DNA of 52,382 bases from UPXZ01 sp964634605. GTDB lineage: Bacteria; Bacteroidota; Bacteroidia; Bacteroidales; Paludibacteraceae. The stretch spans positions 1-52,382 of the forward strand of contig CAZWLJ010000020.1 of NCBI GenBank assembly GCA_964634605.1, in the 5' to 3' direction. The first letter of the stretch is position 1. The number at the start of each line of letters is the position of its first letter. Position numbers and translations under genes: made by a program. The notes beneath the pieces were generated by a model. That model did not search any database and was not told where the DNA came from. It saw only the letters and a program-made list of their open reading frames with translations. Of this stretch, positions 7,987 through 16,326 are shown one piece after another.

Positions 7987-9396
7987 GTGTTAAGCAACTT
8001 CATAAGTACCCGCATCAGGCACGAATTTGGCTTCGAGCCGACAGAACAGCAGTCGGTTCTGATTGACCGGCTGGCAGGGTACATCATGTCTTCCACCCAC
8101 GAAAAGATTTTTCTGCTGAAAGGATACGCCGGAACGGGTAAAACTACCGTTGTGAGCGCTGTGGTAAGGGCACTGAATGGCCTGGAACAAAAAACGGTTC
8201 TGCTGGCTCCTACAGGCCGTGCGGCAAAGGTTCTGTCGGGCTATTCGGGATTCGCGGCTTATACCATCCACAAGAAAATATACCGGCAGAAGTCGATGTC
8301 GGAATACCGGTTTCAGCTCACCGAAAATCTGCATCGTAACACCCTGTTTATTGTCGATGAAGCTTCCATGATTTCAAACAACGGAAACGAAAAGATGTTC
8401 GGCAGTGGCCGTTTGCTCGACGATTTGGTAGAGTTTGTGTACAGCGGCGATGGTTGCAGCCTGCTCCTGCTGGGTGATACTGCTCAGCTTCCCCCCGTGG
8501 AGCAGACTCACAGTCCTGCTCTGGATGTGGATGTGCTGAAGAGTTTCGGACTGGAGATTACCTCTTTCGAACTTACACAGGTGGTCAGGCAGGCTTTGAA
8601 AAGCGGAATCCTGTATCAGGCAACTTCCCTGCGGCTGAAACTCGCTGAAACGGATACGTATCATCATCCGGTGATGCAGCTTGACGGATTTACCGATGTG
8701 ACACGCCTGAAAGGAATGGAACTCACCGATACCATCGAACGTTCGTACAACGGGGTGGGAGTGGAGGATACCATCATGATAACACGTTCCAATAAACGTG
8801 CAAACCTTTACAACGACGGAATCCGGTCGCGGGTTATGATGCGCGAGGAGCAGCTTGCCAACGGCGACTTGCTGATGGTAACGCGGAATAATTATTTCTG
8901 GAACAAGCCGTATCCCGAAATCGATTTCATTGCCAACGGCGATGTGCTTCAGGTAACCCGCATTCGCAAGCACCCGGAAATGTACGGTTTCCACTTTGCC
9001 GATCTGACGCTTCGTTCACTCGATTTCGGATGGGAAATAGATGCCCGTGTGTGGCTGGATAGCCTCAGATCCGAAAGTCCCGCAAAAATGAACGAAATGA
9101 CCGGTACGCTTTTCGCGGCCGTGGCAGAAGATTATCCGGAAATAACCGAAAGAAGAAAACTGGTGCACAAAGTGCTCGAAAATGAATTTTTCAACTCCCT
9201 TCAGGTGAAATTTGCCTATGCAGTTACCTGCCATAAAGCACAGGGAGGGCAGTGGAAAAAAGTTTTTATTGACCACGGGTATCTGCCCGATGACCAGATA
9301 AACACAGAGTATTACCGCTGGCTCTATACCGCGCTGACCCGCGCTACAGAGCAGGTGTATCTGGTAAACTTTCCGGATGAATGGTTTGTTAAATAG
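7987..9396 (+). CDS. RecD-like ATP-dependent DNA helicase (superfamily 1)
   Basis: A 469-residue SF1B helicase. Walker A is GYAGTGKT at 46-53, followed by the LLAPTGRAAKVLS motif, Walker B in FIVDEASMIS (about 120), LLLGDTAQLPP (about 160), and the C-terminal UvrD-C2 signature FAYAVTCHKAQGGQWKKVFI with YTALTRA near the end. It lacks the RecBCD-type N-terminal domains and is shorter than RecD2, as is usual for the Bacteroidetes family, which starts with a similar 20-residue lead (SxxxSRIRxEFxFEPT). That lead needs the GTG at 7987; no ATG fits. It is expected to act in cytosolic DNA repair or recombination, but the pathway is not known from context. Confidence 0.88.
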   Translation: MLSNFISTRIRHEFGFEPTEQQSVLIDRLAGYIMSSTHEKIFLLKGYAGTGKTTVVSAVVRALNGLEQKTVLLAPTGRAAKVLSGYSGFAAYTIHKKIYRQKSMSEYRFQLTENLHRNTLFIVDEASMISNNGNEKMFGSGRLLDDLVEFVYSGDGCSLLLLGDTAQLPPVEQTHSPALDVDVLKSFGLEITSFELTQVVRQALKSGILYQATSLRLKLAETDTYHHPVMQLDGFTDVTRLKGMELTDTIERSYNGVGVEDTIMITRSNKRANLYNDGIRSRVMMREEQLANGDLLMVTRNNYFWNKPYPEIDFIANGDVLQVTRIRKHPEMYGFHFADLTLRSLDFGWEIDARVWLDSLRSESPAKMNEMTGTLFAAVAEDYPEITERRKLVHKVLENEFFNSLQVKFAYAVTCHKAQGGQWKKVFIDHGYLPDDQINTEYYRWLYTALTRATEQVYLVNFPDEWFVK

Positions 9397-9403
9397 AACA
9401 AAG

Positions 9404-9434
9404 AAGCCCCCTAAATCCCTCAAAGGGGGAATTT
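9404..9434 (+). repeat. dispersed stop-codon-associated repeat, copy A
   Basis: The element starts AAGCCCCCTAAATCCCTC and ends in AAAGGGGGAATTT, forming a hairpin CCCCCT/AAGGGGG. It begins 7 bp after the helicase stop codon. A related copy lies at 44995-45031, directly at the stop of gltB and in the same orientation relative to that gene. Confidence 0.6.
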
Positions 9435-9527
9435 CAGAAGACAGAACAAAGACTTCAGAACACAGACAACAAACGGAACATGAAACTTTAAACACCCAAA
9501 CACCCAAACAATTAAATATTAAAAACA

Positions 9528-10091
9528 ATGTTCGATTTTTTAGATCATTATCCCTATTTACTGCCCGTTTTCATTTTCTTCGGTCGTATCTGTGATGTTA
9601 CGCTCGGTACACTCCGTATCATTTTTGTGTCGAAAGGGAAAAAGGGTATAGCACCTTTCATTGGCTTTTTCGAAGTGTTTATCTGGATTGTGATTATTTC
9701 GCAGATTCTGTCAAGAGCCAACGATCTGGTTGCCTATCTCTCATACGCGGGCGGATATGCCACGGGCACATACGTAGGAATACTTATTGAGAGTAAACTG
9801 GCTTTCGGAGTGTTGCTTTACCGGGTTTATACCCGCGAAGACGGTGGCAACCTGGTCAGAATGCTGAATGAAAATGGTTTTGGTGCCACGATTGTACACG
9901 GCGAAGGCTCCGTTGGCAGAGTTGACGTGGTCGAGACCGTGGTTGCCAGGCAGCTGATGAAAAAGATTGAAGCACTCATTAAGTCATTTGACGAGAATGC
10001 TTTTTACGTTACCGAAGATGTGCGTACTGCCCAAAACGGTATTTTCCCCAAAACAGCCAGCATCTTCCAGCGCTGGAGACCCGGAAAATGA
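9528..10091 (+). CDS. UPF0316 family membrane protein (DUF5698/DUF2179)
   Basis: A 187-residue membrane protein of the UPF0316 family. Three hydrophobic segments (about 8-25, 40-60 and 65-85) include the family motif RICDVTLGTLRIIFVSKGKKGIAPFIGF. The rest is a soluble DUF2179 domain (about 105-165) with GFGATIVHGEGSVG and a final ENAFYVTEDVR, where DUF2179 domains are thought to bind a small ligand. The function is unknown. The gene follows the helicase by 131 bp, with the repeat element in between, so it may have its own promoter, though none was recognised. Confidence 0.85.
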   Translation: MFDFLDHYPYLLPVFIFFGRICDVTLGTLRIIFVSKGKKGIAPFIGFFEVFIWIVIISQILSRANDLVAYLSYAGGYATGTYVGILIESKLAFGVLLYRVYTREDGGNLVRMLNENGFGATIVHGEGSVGRVDVVETVVARQLMKKIEALIKSFDENAFYVTEDVRTAQNGIFPKTASIFQRWRPGK

Positions 10092-10174
10092 GCAGTATTC
10101 TCCGTACACCCAACTTTTTATTACCGAAATACGGGTAATTTGTGAATTTCATTTCCGGATGAAAACTTTTTTTT

Positions 10175-10182
10175 TATTTTTG
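10175..10182 (+). promoter_or_regulatory. possible -7 box of the DUF389 gene
   Basis: TATTTTTG fits TAnnTTTG and lies 17 bp before the start codon. It is embedded in a T-rich stretch, and no TTTG at -33 was found, so a chance match is possible. Confidence 0.35.
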
Positions 10183-10199
10183 TAAAAAACCGGATTCTT

Positions 10200-11534
10200 A
10201 TGAAAGGAAAATTATTCAAGTACCTGAGTTACTTCAATATTATGCACGAGCGCGAAGATTCTGAAACGGTTCATGCAGAGGTGGAGAAGGGTGTGGTTTT
10301 CAAAGGAACAAACCTTTGGGTGTTAATGTGTGCCATATTACTGGCATCTGTAGGGCTGAATATGAACTCTACTGCAGTGATAATCGGTGCAATGCTTATT
10401 TCCCCGCTCATGGGACCCATCAACGGGATGGGCTACAGTCTGGCTACCTATGATTTTGCTCTTTTCAGAAAAGCGGTTAAGAATTTTAGCTTTGCTGTCA
10501 TTGTAAGTTTGCTTACATCTGCCGTTTATTTTTTTATTTCACCTGTCAATACAGCGCATTCCGAATTGCTGGCTCGTACAAGTCCCACTATTTACGATGT
10601 TTTCATTGCATTATTCGGGGGAGTAGCCGGAATGCTCGCTTTGAGCAGCAAACTGAAAGGAAATGTGATTCCCGGAGTAGCAATAGCCACAGCGCTGATG
10701 CCACCTATTTGTACCGCCGGATATGGATTAGCTACATTGCAGATAAATTTTTTCTTTGGCGCACTGTATTTATTTACTATCAATACGGTTTTCATAGCAG
10801 TGGCTTCCATGGCTGTAAGTCAGTTTCTGAAGTTTCCCATCCGAACCATAGTTGAAAAGGAAAGAGCCAAACGTGTAGATCGCTATATAACTGCCATTCT
10901 GCTTATAACAGCTATTCCGAGTATTTATTTCGGTTATCAGCTGGTACAGAATGAAAAATTTTCAGAAAATGCCAGAAAATTTATCAGCAGAGTATCCGTG
11001 TTTGATAACAGCTATCTTTTTGAAAGCACAATAAATCCGACTACCCGATCAATCCGGCTTTTGTATTCCGGATTCGGTGTATCGGATTCTGTCAGAATAA
11101 AAATTAAAAATACGGCTCTGGCTCTTGATCTGGACACGGGTAAACTCAGCATCCATAGCGGCACGGATGAGAGAATTCTGAAAACAGAAACTGAAAAAAT
11201 TCTGACTGAAACGGAAGCATTGAACAATAAACTGGCAGCTACGAATTTCCTGTTACAACAAGCTCAGAGCAGACTGGATAGTGTTAATATGGCAGACAAC
11301 CGGGGTAAAATTATTTTAGCTGAAATTCAGGAAATTTATCCGCAAGTTTCATCCTGCTCGTATTCAGTAACATACATTCATCCTGATACAGTTAAAACTC
11401 CGATTATCGTATTTACACTCAGCCGGAATCTGAACAGAGATGACAGAAACAAAATCACAAACTGGGCAAAATCACGTTCAGGCAACAGTAAAACAAAAGT
11501 TTGTTTTGAACAAAATGCCAATTCCGGGGACTAG
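10200..11534 (+). CDS. DUF389 family membrane protein with an extra C-terminal soluble domain
   Basis: A 444-residue protein. Residues about 35-250 form the DUF389 membrane core with six or so hydrophobic segments and the family signature STAVIIGAMLISPLMGPINGMGYSL, plus ATALMPPICTAGYG. Residues about 255-444 are soluble and not part of the usual DUF389 unit: a beta-rich part is followed by a coiled-coil-like stretch (about 320-365: KTETEKILTETEALNNKLAA) and a small mixed domain. Function is unknown; related bacterial proteins lack a proven transport role. It lies 108 bp after the UPF0316 gene on the same strand. Confidence 0.85.
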   Translation: MKGKLFKYLSYFNIMHEREDSETVHAEVEKGVVFKGTNLWVLMCAILLASVGLNMNSTAVIIGAMLISPLMGPINGMGYSLATYDFALFRKAVKNFSFAVIVSLLTSAVYFFISPVNTAHSELLARTSPTIYDVFIALFGGVAGMLALSSKLKGNVIPGVAIATALMPPICTAGYGLATLQINFFFGALYLFTINTVFIAVASMAVSQFLKFPIRTIVEKERAKRVDRYITAILLITAIPSIYFGYQLVQNEKFSENARKFISRVSVFDNSYLFESTINPTTRSIRLLYSGFGVSDSVRIKIKNTALALDLDTGKLSIHSGTDERILKTETEKILTETEALNNKLAATNFLLQQAQSRLDSVNMADNRGKIILAEIQEIYPQVSSCSYSVTYIHPDTVKTPIIVFTLSRNLNRDDRNKITNWAKSRSGNSKTKVCFEQNANSGD

Positions 11535-11566
11535 GTTTATACCGGTTGATTGAGTACTACTGCAAA

Positions 11567-12895
11567 TTACTCAAACATCAGCTCGGGATCACGGTTGATT
11601 TTTAATTCATTTTTTTCAAAAAAGAATTGTTTTTCACCAAATGCCGGTTCCAGTTCATCGAACCAGGTTGCTCCCGGATCGTATCTGGCGAAAAAAGGCA
11701 CATCCACCCATTCAGGCTTACGTCCCTGCAGAAAGCGTAATACAAAAACTTTTTCACCGGTCACTTCCTGTACACCAAGCACCTGGACTTTCCCGTGTTC
11801 ACAGCTCATGCTCGGTCCTCTCACCGTGCGGCAGAGTCCGCTCACCTGGCGGTATGCCTTGCGGAAAATATCCCAGCATTTTTCCAGTGGAAGTTCGAAA
11901 TAACCCTTCGAGCCCGTATCTCTGGCAACGAACATGTAGTAGGGGATACAGCTTAAATCCACCTGCCTGCGCCACATTTCGGCCCAGAGTTCGGGTTTGT
12001 CGTTGATGTGTTTCAATAGTGGCGACTGGGTTCTGATCTGAGCACCTGCAGAGCGGATTCGTGAAATGGCTTTTCTTACAGCTTCGGTCGAAAGTTCAAC
12101 CGGATGATTAAAATGAGCCTGAACGGAAAGATTTTTTCCCGATTGGATTACTTTTTCAAACAAGCGGATGATGTCGTCGCTATCCTCGTCGGTCAGATAC
12201 CGGTATGGCCAGTACGAGAGCGATTTGGTTCCGATTCGGATGGAACGGATATGCTCAAATTCAGGCTTCAGCAATGGTTCGATGTATCCGGCAAGCAACC
12301 GGGCGTTCATCGTCATCGGATCACCACCTGTAAAAAGCAGGTCGGTCACTTTTTTGTTTTTAATCAGATATTGTTTCAGAAGTTCTGTCTCTTTCATGGC
12401 AAACTTAAATCCGCTCATACCCGAAAACTGCGGCCAGCGGAAGCAGAACGAACAGTAGGCGTGGCAAGTCTGTCCCTGAGCCGGGAAAAACAGAACGGTT
12501 TCGGGGTATTTATGCTGAATGCCCTTGAGTTTTATGCTGTTCATTTCAGGCACATTGTGCTCCTGACCTGCCGGATTAGGATTCAGCTCCATCCGTATTT
12601 GATGGATTTTTTTGTCAAGTGTTGCTTTATCTGACTTTTCGTCCATCATTTTTTTTACCGCGTTGTAATGCCTGGTCTCCAGCATTTCACGGCGCGGAAA
12701 GGTCAGGGTAAACATCGGATCGGTGTCGGCCTGCGTCCAGTCAATCAGTTCGTTCACTACGTAATTGTTTGTTTTGAAAGGCAATACACGTCCAGTTACT
12801 TCAATCGCTTCCTTCATGACGCCTGTTAGTCGTGCAATCTGAGGAATCGTGATGTAGTTGGACAACGTGTAGGTTTTTAATGGATTTGTTAACAT
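11567..12895 (-). CDS. KamA-family radical SAM protein (lysine 2,3-aminomutase-like)
   Basis: A 442-residue radical SAM enzyme. The cluster motif is C144-x3-C148-x2-C151 in GQTCHAYCSFCFRW, followed by FTGGDPMTM (the GGDP SAM-binding motif). The C-terminal segment CEHGKVQVLG may hold the lysine that binds PLP, as in lysine 2,3-aminomutase. The sequence after the cluster (FRWPQF) differs from true KamA (TRRR-type), so this is a divergent subgroup whose amino acid substrate is not established. It could also be an aminomutase for another amino acid or a modifying enzyme. It is divergent from butyrate kinase across 352 bp. A -7 box at 13052-13045 would give a leader of about 143 nt. Confidence 0.85.
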   Translation of the reverse strand: MLTNPLKTYTLSNYITIPQIARLTGVMKEAIEVTGRVLPFKTNNYVVNELIDWTQADTDPMFTLTFPRREMLETRHYNAVKKMMDEKSDKATLDKKIHQIRMELNPNPAGQEHNVPEMNSIKLKGIQHKYPETVLFFPAQGQTCHAYCSFCFRWPQFSGMSGFKFAMKETELLKQYLIKNKKVTDLLFTGGDPMTMNARLLAGYIEPLLKPEFEHIRSIRIGTKSLSYWPYRYLTDEDSDDIIRLFEKVIQSGKNLSVQAHFNHPVELSTEAVRKAISRIRSAGAQIRTQSPLLKHINDKPELWAEMWRRQVDLSCIPYYMFVARDTGSKGYFELPLEKCWDIFRKAYRQVSGLCRTVRGPSMSCEHGKVQVLGVQEVTGEKVFVLRFLQGRKPEWVDVPFFARYDPGATWFDELEPAFGEKQFFFEKNELKINRDPELMFE

Positions 12896-13002
12896 TTCAT
12901 TCTGTTTTAATTATTTTTTTGATGAAAAACGAAAATGAAAATTCTTTCAACATGAAATTGATTCACACCTGAAAAAAAAGTGATAACACGGAATAATTCA
13001 GG

Positions 13003-13073
13003 CGGATAGCTGATGAAATCGCAGAAACGGGTGTATTGATTTTACAAATATAAAAAAATAGGAAAGCTATCCG
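13003..13073. repeat. widely spaced 9-bp inverted repeat flanking the KamA-like gene promoter
   Basis: CGGATAGCT (13003-13011) and AGCTATCCG (13065-13073) are perfect reverse complements 53 bp apart. The minus-strand -7 box lies between them. Confidence 0.5.
13045..13052 (-). promoter_or_regulatory. -7 promoter box of the KamA-like gene
   Basis: The minus strand reads TATATTTG. No -33 TTTG was found. The implied leader of about 143 nt is long. Confidence 0.4.
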
Positions 13074-13165
13074 TAATCTCTTAACAGTTTTTTCAATATA
13101 ATAACAGGATGGGTAGTTTTTCAATGTATCGGAGTCTTTAAAAATTGTCATACGACCTGTTTTTA

Positions 13166-13180
13166 TTGACATAATGTCAA
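13166..13180. promoter_or_regulatory. candidate operator palindrome upstream of buk
   Basis: TTGACAT-A-ATGTCAA is a perfect 7-1-7 palindrome centred about 50 bp upstream of the buk -7 box. The half-site TGTCAAAAA recurs at 13226-13234, overlapping the last bases of that -7 box. Confidence 0.5.
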
Positions 13181-13219
13181 AAATACATTGTTTAATTCCT
13201 GAATTTAAGCTAAATCATG

Positions 13220-13227
13220 TATCTTTG
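13220..13227 (+). promoter_or_regulatory. -7 promoter box of buk
   Basis: TATCTTTG lies 20 bp before the start codon. No exact TTTG at -33 was found. Confidence 0.55.
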
Positions 13228-13247
13228 TCAAAAAATATATTCACAAC

Positions 13248-14315
13248 ATGCATAAGATTCTTGTTCTCAACCCCGGTTCCACTTCCACCAAAGTAGCTGT
13301 TTACGAAGATGATATCCGGACCGAACTGTTTTCAGTACGCCATTCGGTGGAGGAATTAATGAAGTTTCCTCACGTGATTGATCAGTTTGATTTTCGTTAC
13401 GATCTGATAATCAAAACCTTGAAGGATAAAGGCATTTCGTTTGATTTTTCGGTAGTCATGGGTCGCGGAGGAATGTTGCCGCCCGTTCAGTCGGGTGTGT
13501 ACGAGGTAAACAACCGGATGCTCGAAACACTGCGGCGGGCTGAGCGGGGCGAGCATGCAAGTAATCTGGGGGCATTCCTGGCCGATAAAATTGCAGGACA
13601 GATTCCGGGATGCATGGCTTACATTGCCGATCCGGTGGCGGTAGACGAAATGGATGATGTTGCCCGTATGAGTGGCTGGCCTGAAATCCCCTTTGAATCC
13701 ATTTTTCATGCCCTGAATCACAAAGCTGCAGCAAGATATCATGCCGGTAAAATCGGGGAAAAATACGAGGATTTAAATCTGGTGGTTGCACATCTGGGTG
13801 GTGGAGTAAGCGTAGCTGCACATCGCAAAGGCCGGATTGTTGATGTAAACCAGGCGCTCGATGGTGTAGGTCCTATTTCACCCGAACGTACCGGCAGTCT
13901 GGAAAATGGACAGCTGGTCCGGTTGTGTTTCTCGGGGAAATATACCGAACAGGAAATTCTGAAAAAACTGGCTGGAAAGGGAGGTCTTATTGCCATGGTT
14001 GGTTCCAATGACGTACAGGAGCTGTGTAAACGGGCCGAAGCCGGTGACAGCAAAGTGGCTATGGCGCTTGATGCAATGTCATATACCATAGGAAAGGAAA
14101 TCGGGGCTAAAATTGCAGCGCTGAGAGGTGATGTGGATGGAGTAATCCTTACCGGTGGCATTGCTTTCAATACTTATGTGATAGATTACATTCAATCCAT
14201 GATCGAACCTATGGCAAAAGTCTTTGTCTATCCGGGCGAAGACGAAATGACTGCGCTGGCTGGCAACGGACTGCGTGTGCTCAATGGCGAAAAGGCAAAG
14301 GAATTTACCGAGTAA
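13248..14315 (+). CDS. buk: butyrate kinase
   Basis: A 355-residue enzyme of the acetate/butyrate kinase superfamily that converts butyryl phosphate and ADP to butyrate and ATP, the last step of one butyrate route. The first signature is LVLNPGSTSTKVAVY (6-20) and the second is HLGGGVSVAAHRKGRIVDVN (about 187-206), followed by GPISPERTG. VILTGGIAFN lies near 303. Length and the PISPERTG segment fit butyrate kinase rather than acetate kinase (about 400 residues); a branched-chain acid kinase cannot be excluded. Phosphotransbutyrylase (ptb), the usual partner, is not next to it. The neighbour across the divergent promoter is the KamA-like radical SAM gene. Confidence 0.92.
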   Translation: MHKILVLNPGSTSTKVAVYEDDIRTELFSVRHSVEELMKFPHVIDQFDFRYDLIIKTLKDKGISFDFSVVMGRGGMLPPVQSGVYEVNNRMLETLRRAERGEHASNLGAFLADKIAGQIPGCMAYIADPVAVDEMDDVARMSGWPEIPFESIFHALNHKAAARYHAGKIGEKYEDLNLVVAHLGGGVSVAAHRKGRIVDVNQALDGVGPISPERTGSLENGQLVRLCFSGKYTEQEILKKLAGKGGLIAMVGSNDVQELCKRAEAGDSKVAMALDAMSYTIGKEIGAKIAALRGDVDGVILTGGIAFNTYVIDYIQSMIEPMAKVFVYPGEDEMTALAGNGLRVLNGEKAKEFTE

Positions 14316-14359
14316 AACAGCTGAATATCAGGATGTAACCGTTTTTTAATAAAAAATTC

Positions 14360-14953
14360 TCAGTCCTGAAAGGTTATTGCCGCGTTTGACTTTGAAACCT
14401 GAGAGGTTGCAAACCGGTCGTTCCAAAAAGCCCAAAGCAGGAATATCATAGCATAAAAAGCGTATTTCAGAATATGTTCGTGCCACAGTTCGAACTGACC
14501 GGGATATTTATCGATGATAATGGTGATAAGTCCTATGCGGAAAATATTGAAAAGATACACTAAAACAATTCCGAGTGGAATGTACCAGAGTTTGTGCTGC
14601 CACGGTCCGCGGTAAAAGGCAATGATGCAGAAAAAAATATAAGCCTGCTTGATACCCGTACAACTCCACACAATCCATACACCATTCTTACTGATATTAT
14701 GCCGGATAACATTATTCGGATAGAGTATGATGTCATAACCAATCCAGTCGAGCAGTTTATGAGTGATTCCGGCAATGTGATGAGCCATGTAAGTGAATGG
14801 CAATGAAATATCTATCCCGAAAAAGGTTACCTTTTGGTCGCTCTCATCGCCTGTCACAAAGATCTTCCAGAAAAAGTGGGATAACAACAGGATAATTACG
14901 AAATAAATCACACTGCTGTAGGGTTTTAGCTTTTCAGGTAACCGGATTTTCAT
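14360..14953 (-). CDS. exosortase/archaeosortase-family membrane protein
   Basis: A 197-residue membrane protein with about five hydrophobic segments. It carries the exosortase catalytic pattern: Cys98 in WSCTGIKQA, Arg139 in FNIFRIGLI and His158 or His160 in WHEHILKYAF. Exosortases are thought to cleave and sort proteins with short C-terminal tags during export, often in step with polysaccharide production. No target protein with such a tag was seen in the window, and no polysaccharide operon is attached, so its substrate is unknown. It lies 98 bp after tsaD on the same strand and may be read from the same transcript. The ATG at 14953 gives a basic lead before the first membrane segment. Confidence 0.82.
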   Translation of the reverse strand: MKIRLPEKLKPYSSVIYFVIILLLSHFFWKIFVTGDESDQKVTFFGIDISLPFTYMAHHIAGITHKLLDWIGYDIILYPNNVIRHNISKNGVWIVWSCTGIKQAYIFFCIIAFYRGPWQHKLWYIPLGIVLVYLFNIFRIGLITIIIDKYPGQFELWHEHILKYAFYAMIFLLWAFWNDRFATSQVSKSNAAITFQD

Positions 14954-15051
14954 TTCTTATTTTTTTAATCAGTATTTTGTCAAAAGTAACACGCTATTTT
15001 TCATCCCTTCCCTGTAATCGTCCCGAATGGCTGTATCAGTTTTTCACTTTT

Positions 15052-16086
15052 CTACTTCAACAAATGACTTACGCGGGCATAGGGAGTTTCATCCAGCCCG
15101 CAGTACTCTTTATTCAGGTATTTGAAATAACCGGTAATAGCAATCATTGCTGCATTATCGGTGGTGAAACTGAAAGGAGGAATATACACTTCCCAGTTGT
15201 ACCTGGCTGCATAGTCGTGAAAAGCCTGCCTCAGAGCCGAATTGGCCGAAACTCCTCCGGCTATTGCCACCTGTTTTATCCCCAGGTCCTGTGATGCCTT
15301 CAGCAGTTTGTTCATCAGAATGTCAATCACGGTTGCCTGCAGACTTGCGCACAAATCGTTCAGATTCTCGCTCACAAAGTTGGGATTACCTTTTATTTCG
15401 TCTCTCAGCAGGTACAAAAATGAAGTTTTCAGACCGCTGAAACTGTAATCATACCCGTTTATTTGAGGTTTGTTCAGCTTAAAGGCTTTCGGATTTCCCT
15501 CTTTAGCCAACCGGTCCACGTGAGGTCCGCCGGGGTAGGGAAGCCCCATCACTTTAGCGCACTTGTCAAAGGCTTCACCGGCAGCATCGTCGATGGTTTG
15601 CCCGATAACTTCCATATCCAGATAATCCCTTACCAGAACAATCTGCGAATTTCCTCCCGATACCAGCAGGCAAAGGAAAGGAAACGAGGGAAATTTCTCA
15701 TTTTCATTGCCCTGGCTGATGAAATGTGCAAGTACATGAGCCTGGAGATGGTTTACTTCCACCAGAGGAATGTTGAGTGCCTGTGAGAATCCTTTGGCAA
15801 ATGATGTGCCCACAAGCAGCGAACCGAGCAATCCCGGACCCCGTGTAAATGCGATGGTGGTCAGCTCGTTTTTGTCAGTCCCGGCTGCTTTCAGCGCTTC
15901 GTGAACCACGGGGATGATATTCTGCTGATGTGCACGCGATGCCAGTTCGGGCACCACTCCGCCGTATTTCTCGTGAATTTTCTGGCTGGATATTACATTC
16001 GAAAGCATCACACCGTCTCTGATTACGGCTGCTGAAGTATCATCGCACGAAGACTCAATCCCAAGTACTGTAATATTTTTTTGCAT
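15052..16086 (-). CDS. tsaD: tRNA threonylcarbamoyladenosine transferase TsaD
   Basis: A 344-residue universal enzyme that transfers the threonylcarbamoyl group to A37 of tRNAs that read ANN codons, working with TsaB and TsaE. The signs are GIESSCDDTSAAV near the start (9-21), the metal-binding HxxxH at 113-117 (NHLQAH), LVSGGNSQIV, and the C-terminal AIAGGVSANSALR and TDNAAMIA. The length is typical. It diverges from the TamB gene across about 240 bp. Confidence 0.96.
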   Translation of the reverse strand: MQKNITVLGIESSCDDTSAAVIRDGVMLSNVISSQKIHEKYGGVVPELASRAHQQNIIPVVHEALKAAGTDKNELTTIAFTRGPGLLGSLLVGTSFAKGFSQALNIPLVEVNHLQAHVLAHFISQGNENEKFPSFPFLCLLVSGGNSQIVLVRDYLDMEVIGQTIDDAAGEAFDKCAKVMGLPYPGGPHVDRLAKEGNPKAFKLNKPQINGYDYSFSGLKTSFLYLLRDEIKGNPNFVSENLNDLCASLQATVIDILMNKLLKASQDLGIKQVAIAGGVSANSALRQAFHDYAARYNWEVYIPPFSFTTDNAAMIAITGYFKYLNKEYCGLDETPYARVSHLLK

Positions 16087-16253
16087 AAAAATGATGTCTG
16101 ATTATCTTGTCTTATTTAACGATTCCGAATGGTTTTTGTTTCAAAAAATATGTATCCCGTCAGATAATAATGCGAAAATGTAAGCTCGAAGCATCATCTG
16201 AAAAAAAACTTCCGGAGTTTGGCTAAATTTTTGTCTGTTTTTTCAAAACTCTG

Positions 16254-16261
16254 CAAAAGTA
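16254..16261 (-). promoter_or_regulatory. -7 promoter box of tsaD
   Basis: The minus strand reads TACTTTTG. The implied leader is about 160 nt. No -33 TTTG was found. Confidence 0.4.
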
Positions 16262-16300
16262 CGAACTAATAAGCTCACAGCAATACTTAATAACGAAATT

Positions 16301-16320
16301 TTAGTTACTTTTGTAACTAA
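16301..16320. promoter_or_regulatory. perfect 8-bp inverted repeat containing the TamB -7 box
   Basis: TTAGTTAC-TTTT-GTAACTAA is a perfect inverted repeat. The -7 box TACTTTTG (16306-16313) lies inside it, its final G being the first base of the right arm, as at the peroxiredoxin promoter. Confidence 0.55.
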
Positions 16321-16326
16321 ATCCTG

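Larger units (their letters stand above)
12896..13247. other. divergent regulatory region between the KamA-like gene and buk
   Basis: No gene is visible in these 352 bases. They contain a 9-bp inverted repeat with arms at 13003-13011 and 13065-13073 flanking the probable -7 box of the KamA-like gene, a perfect 15-bp palindrome at 13166-13180, and the buk -7 box at 13220-13227. Confidence 0.6.

Noticed and set aside
9441..9527. Small tandem repeat ACACCCAA before the UPF0316 gene
   Set aside because: Only two copies of 8 bp in a low-complexity stretch; not enough to call a feature.
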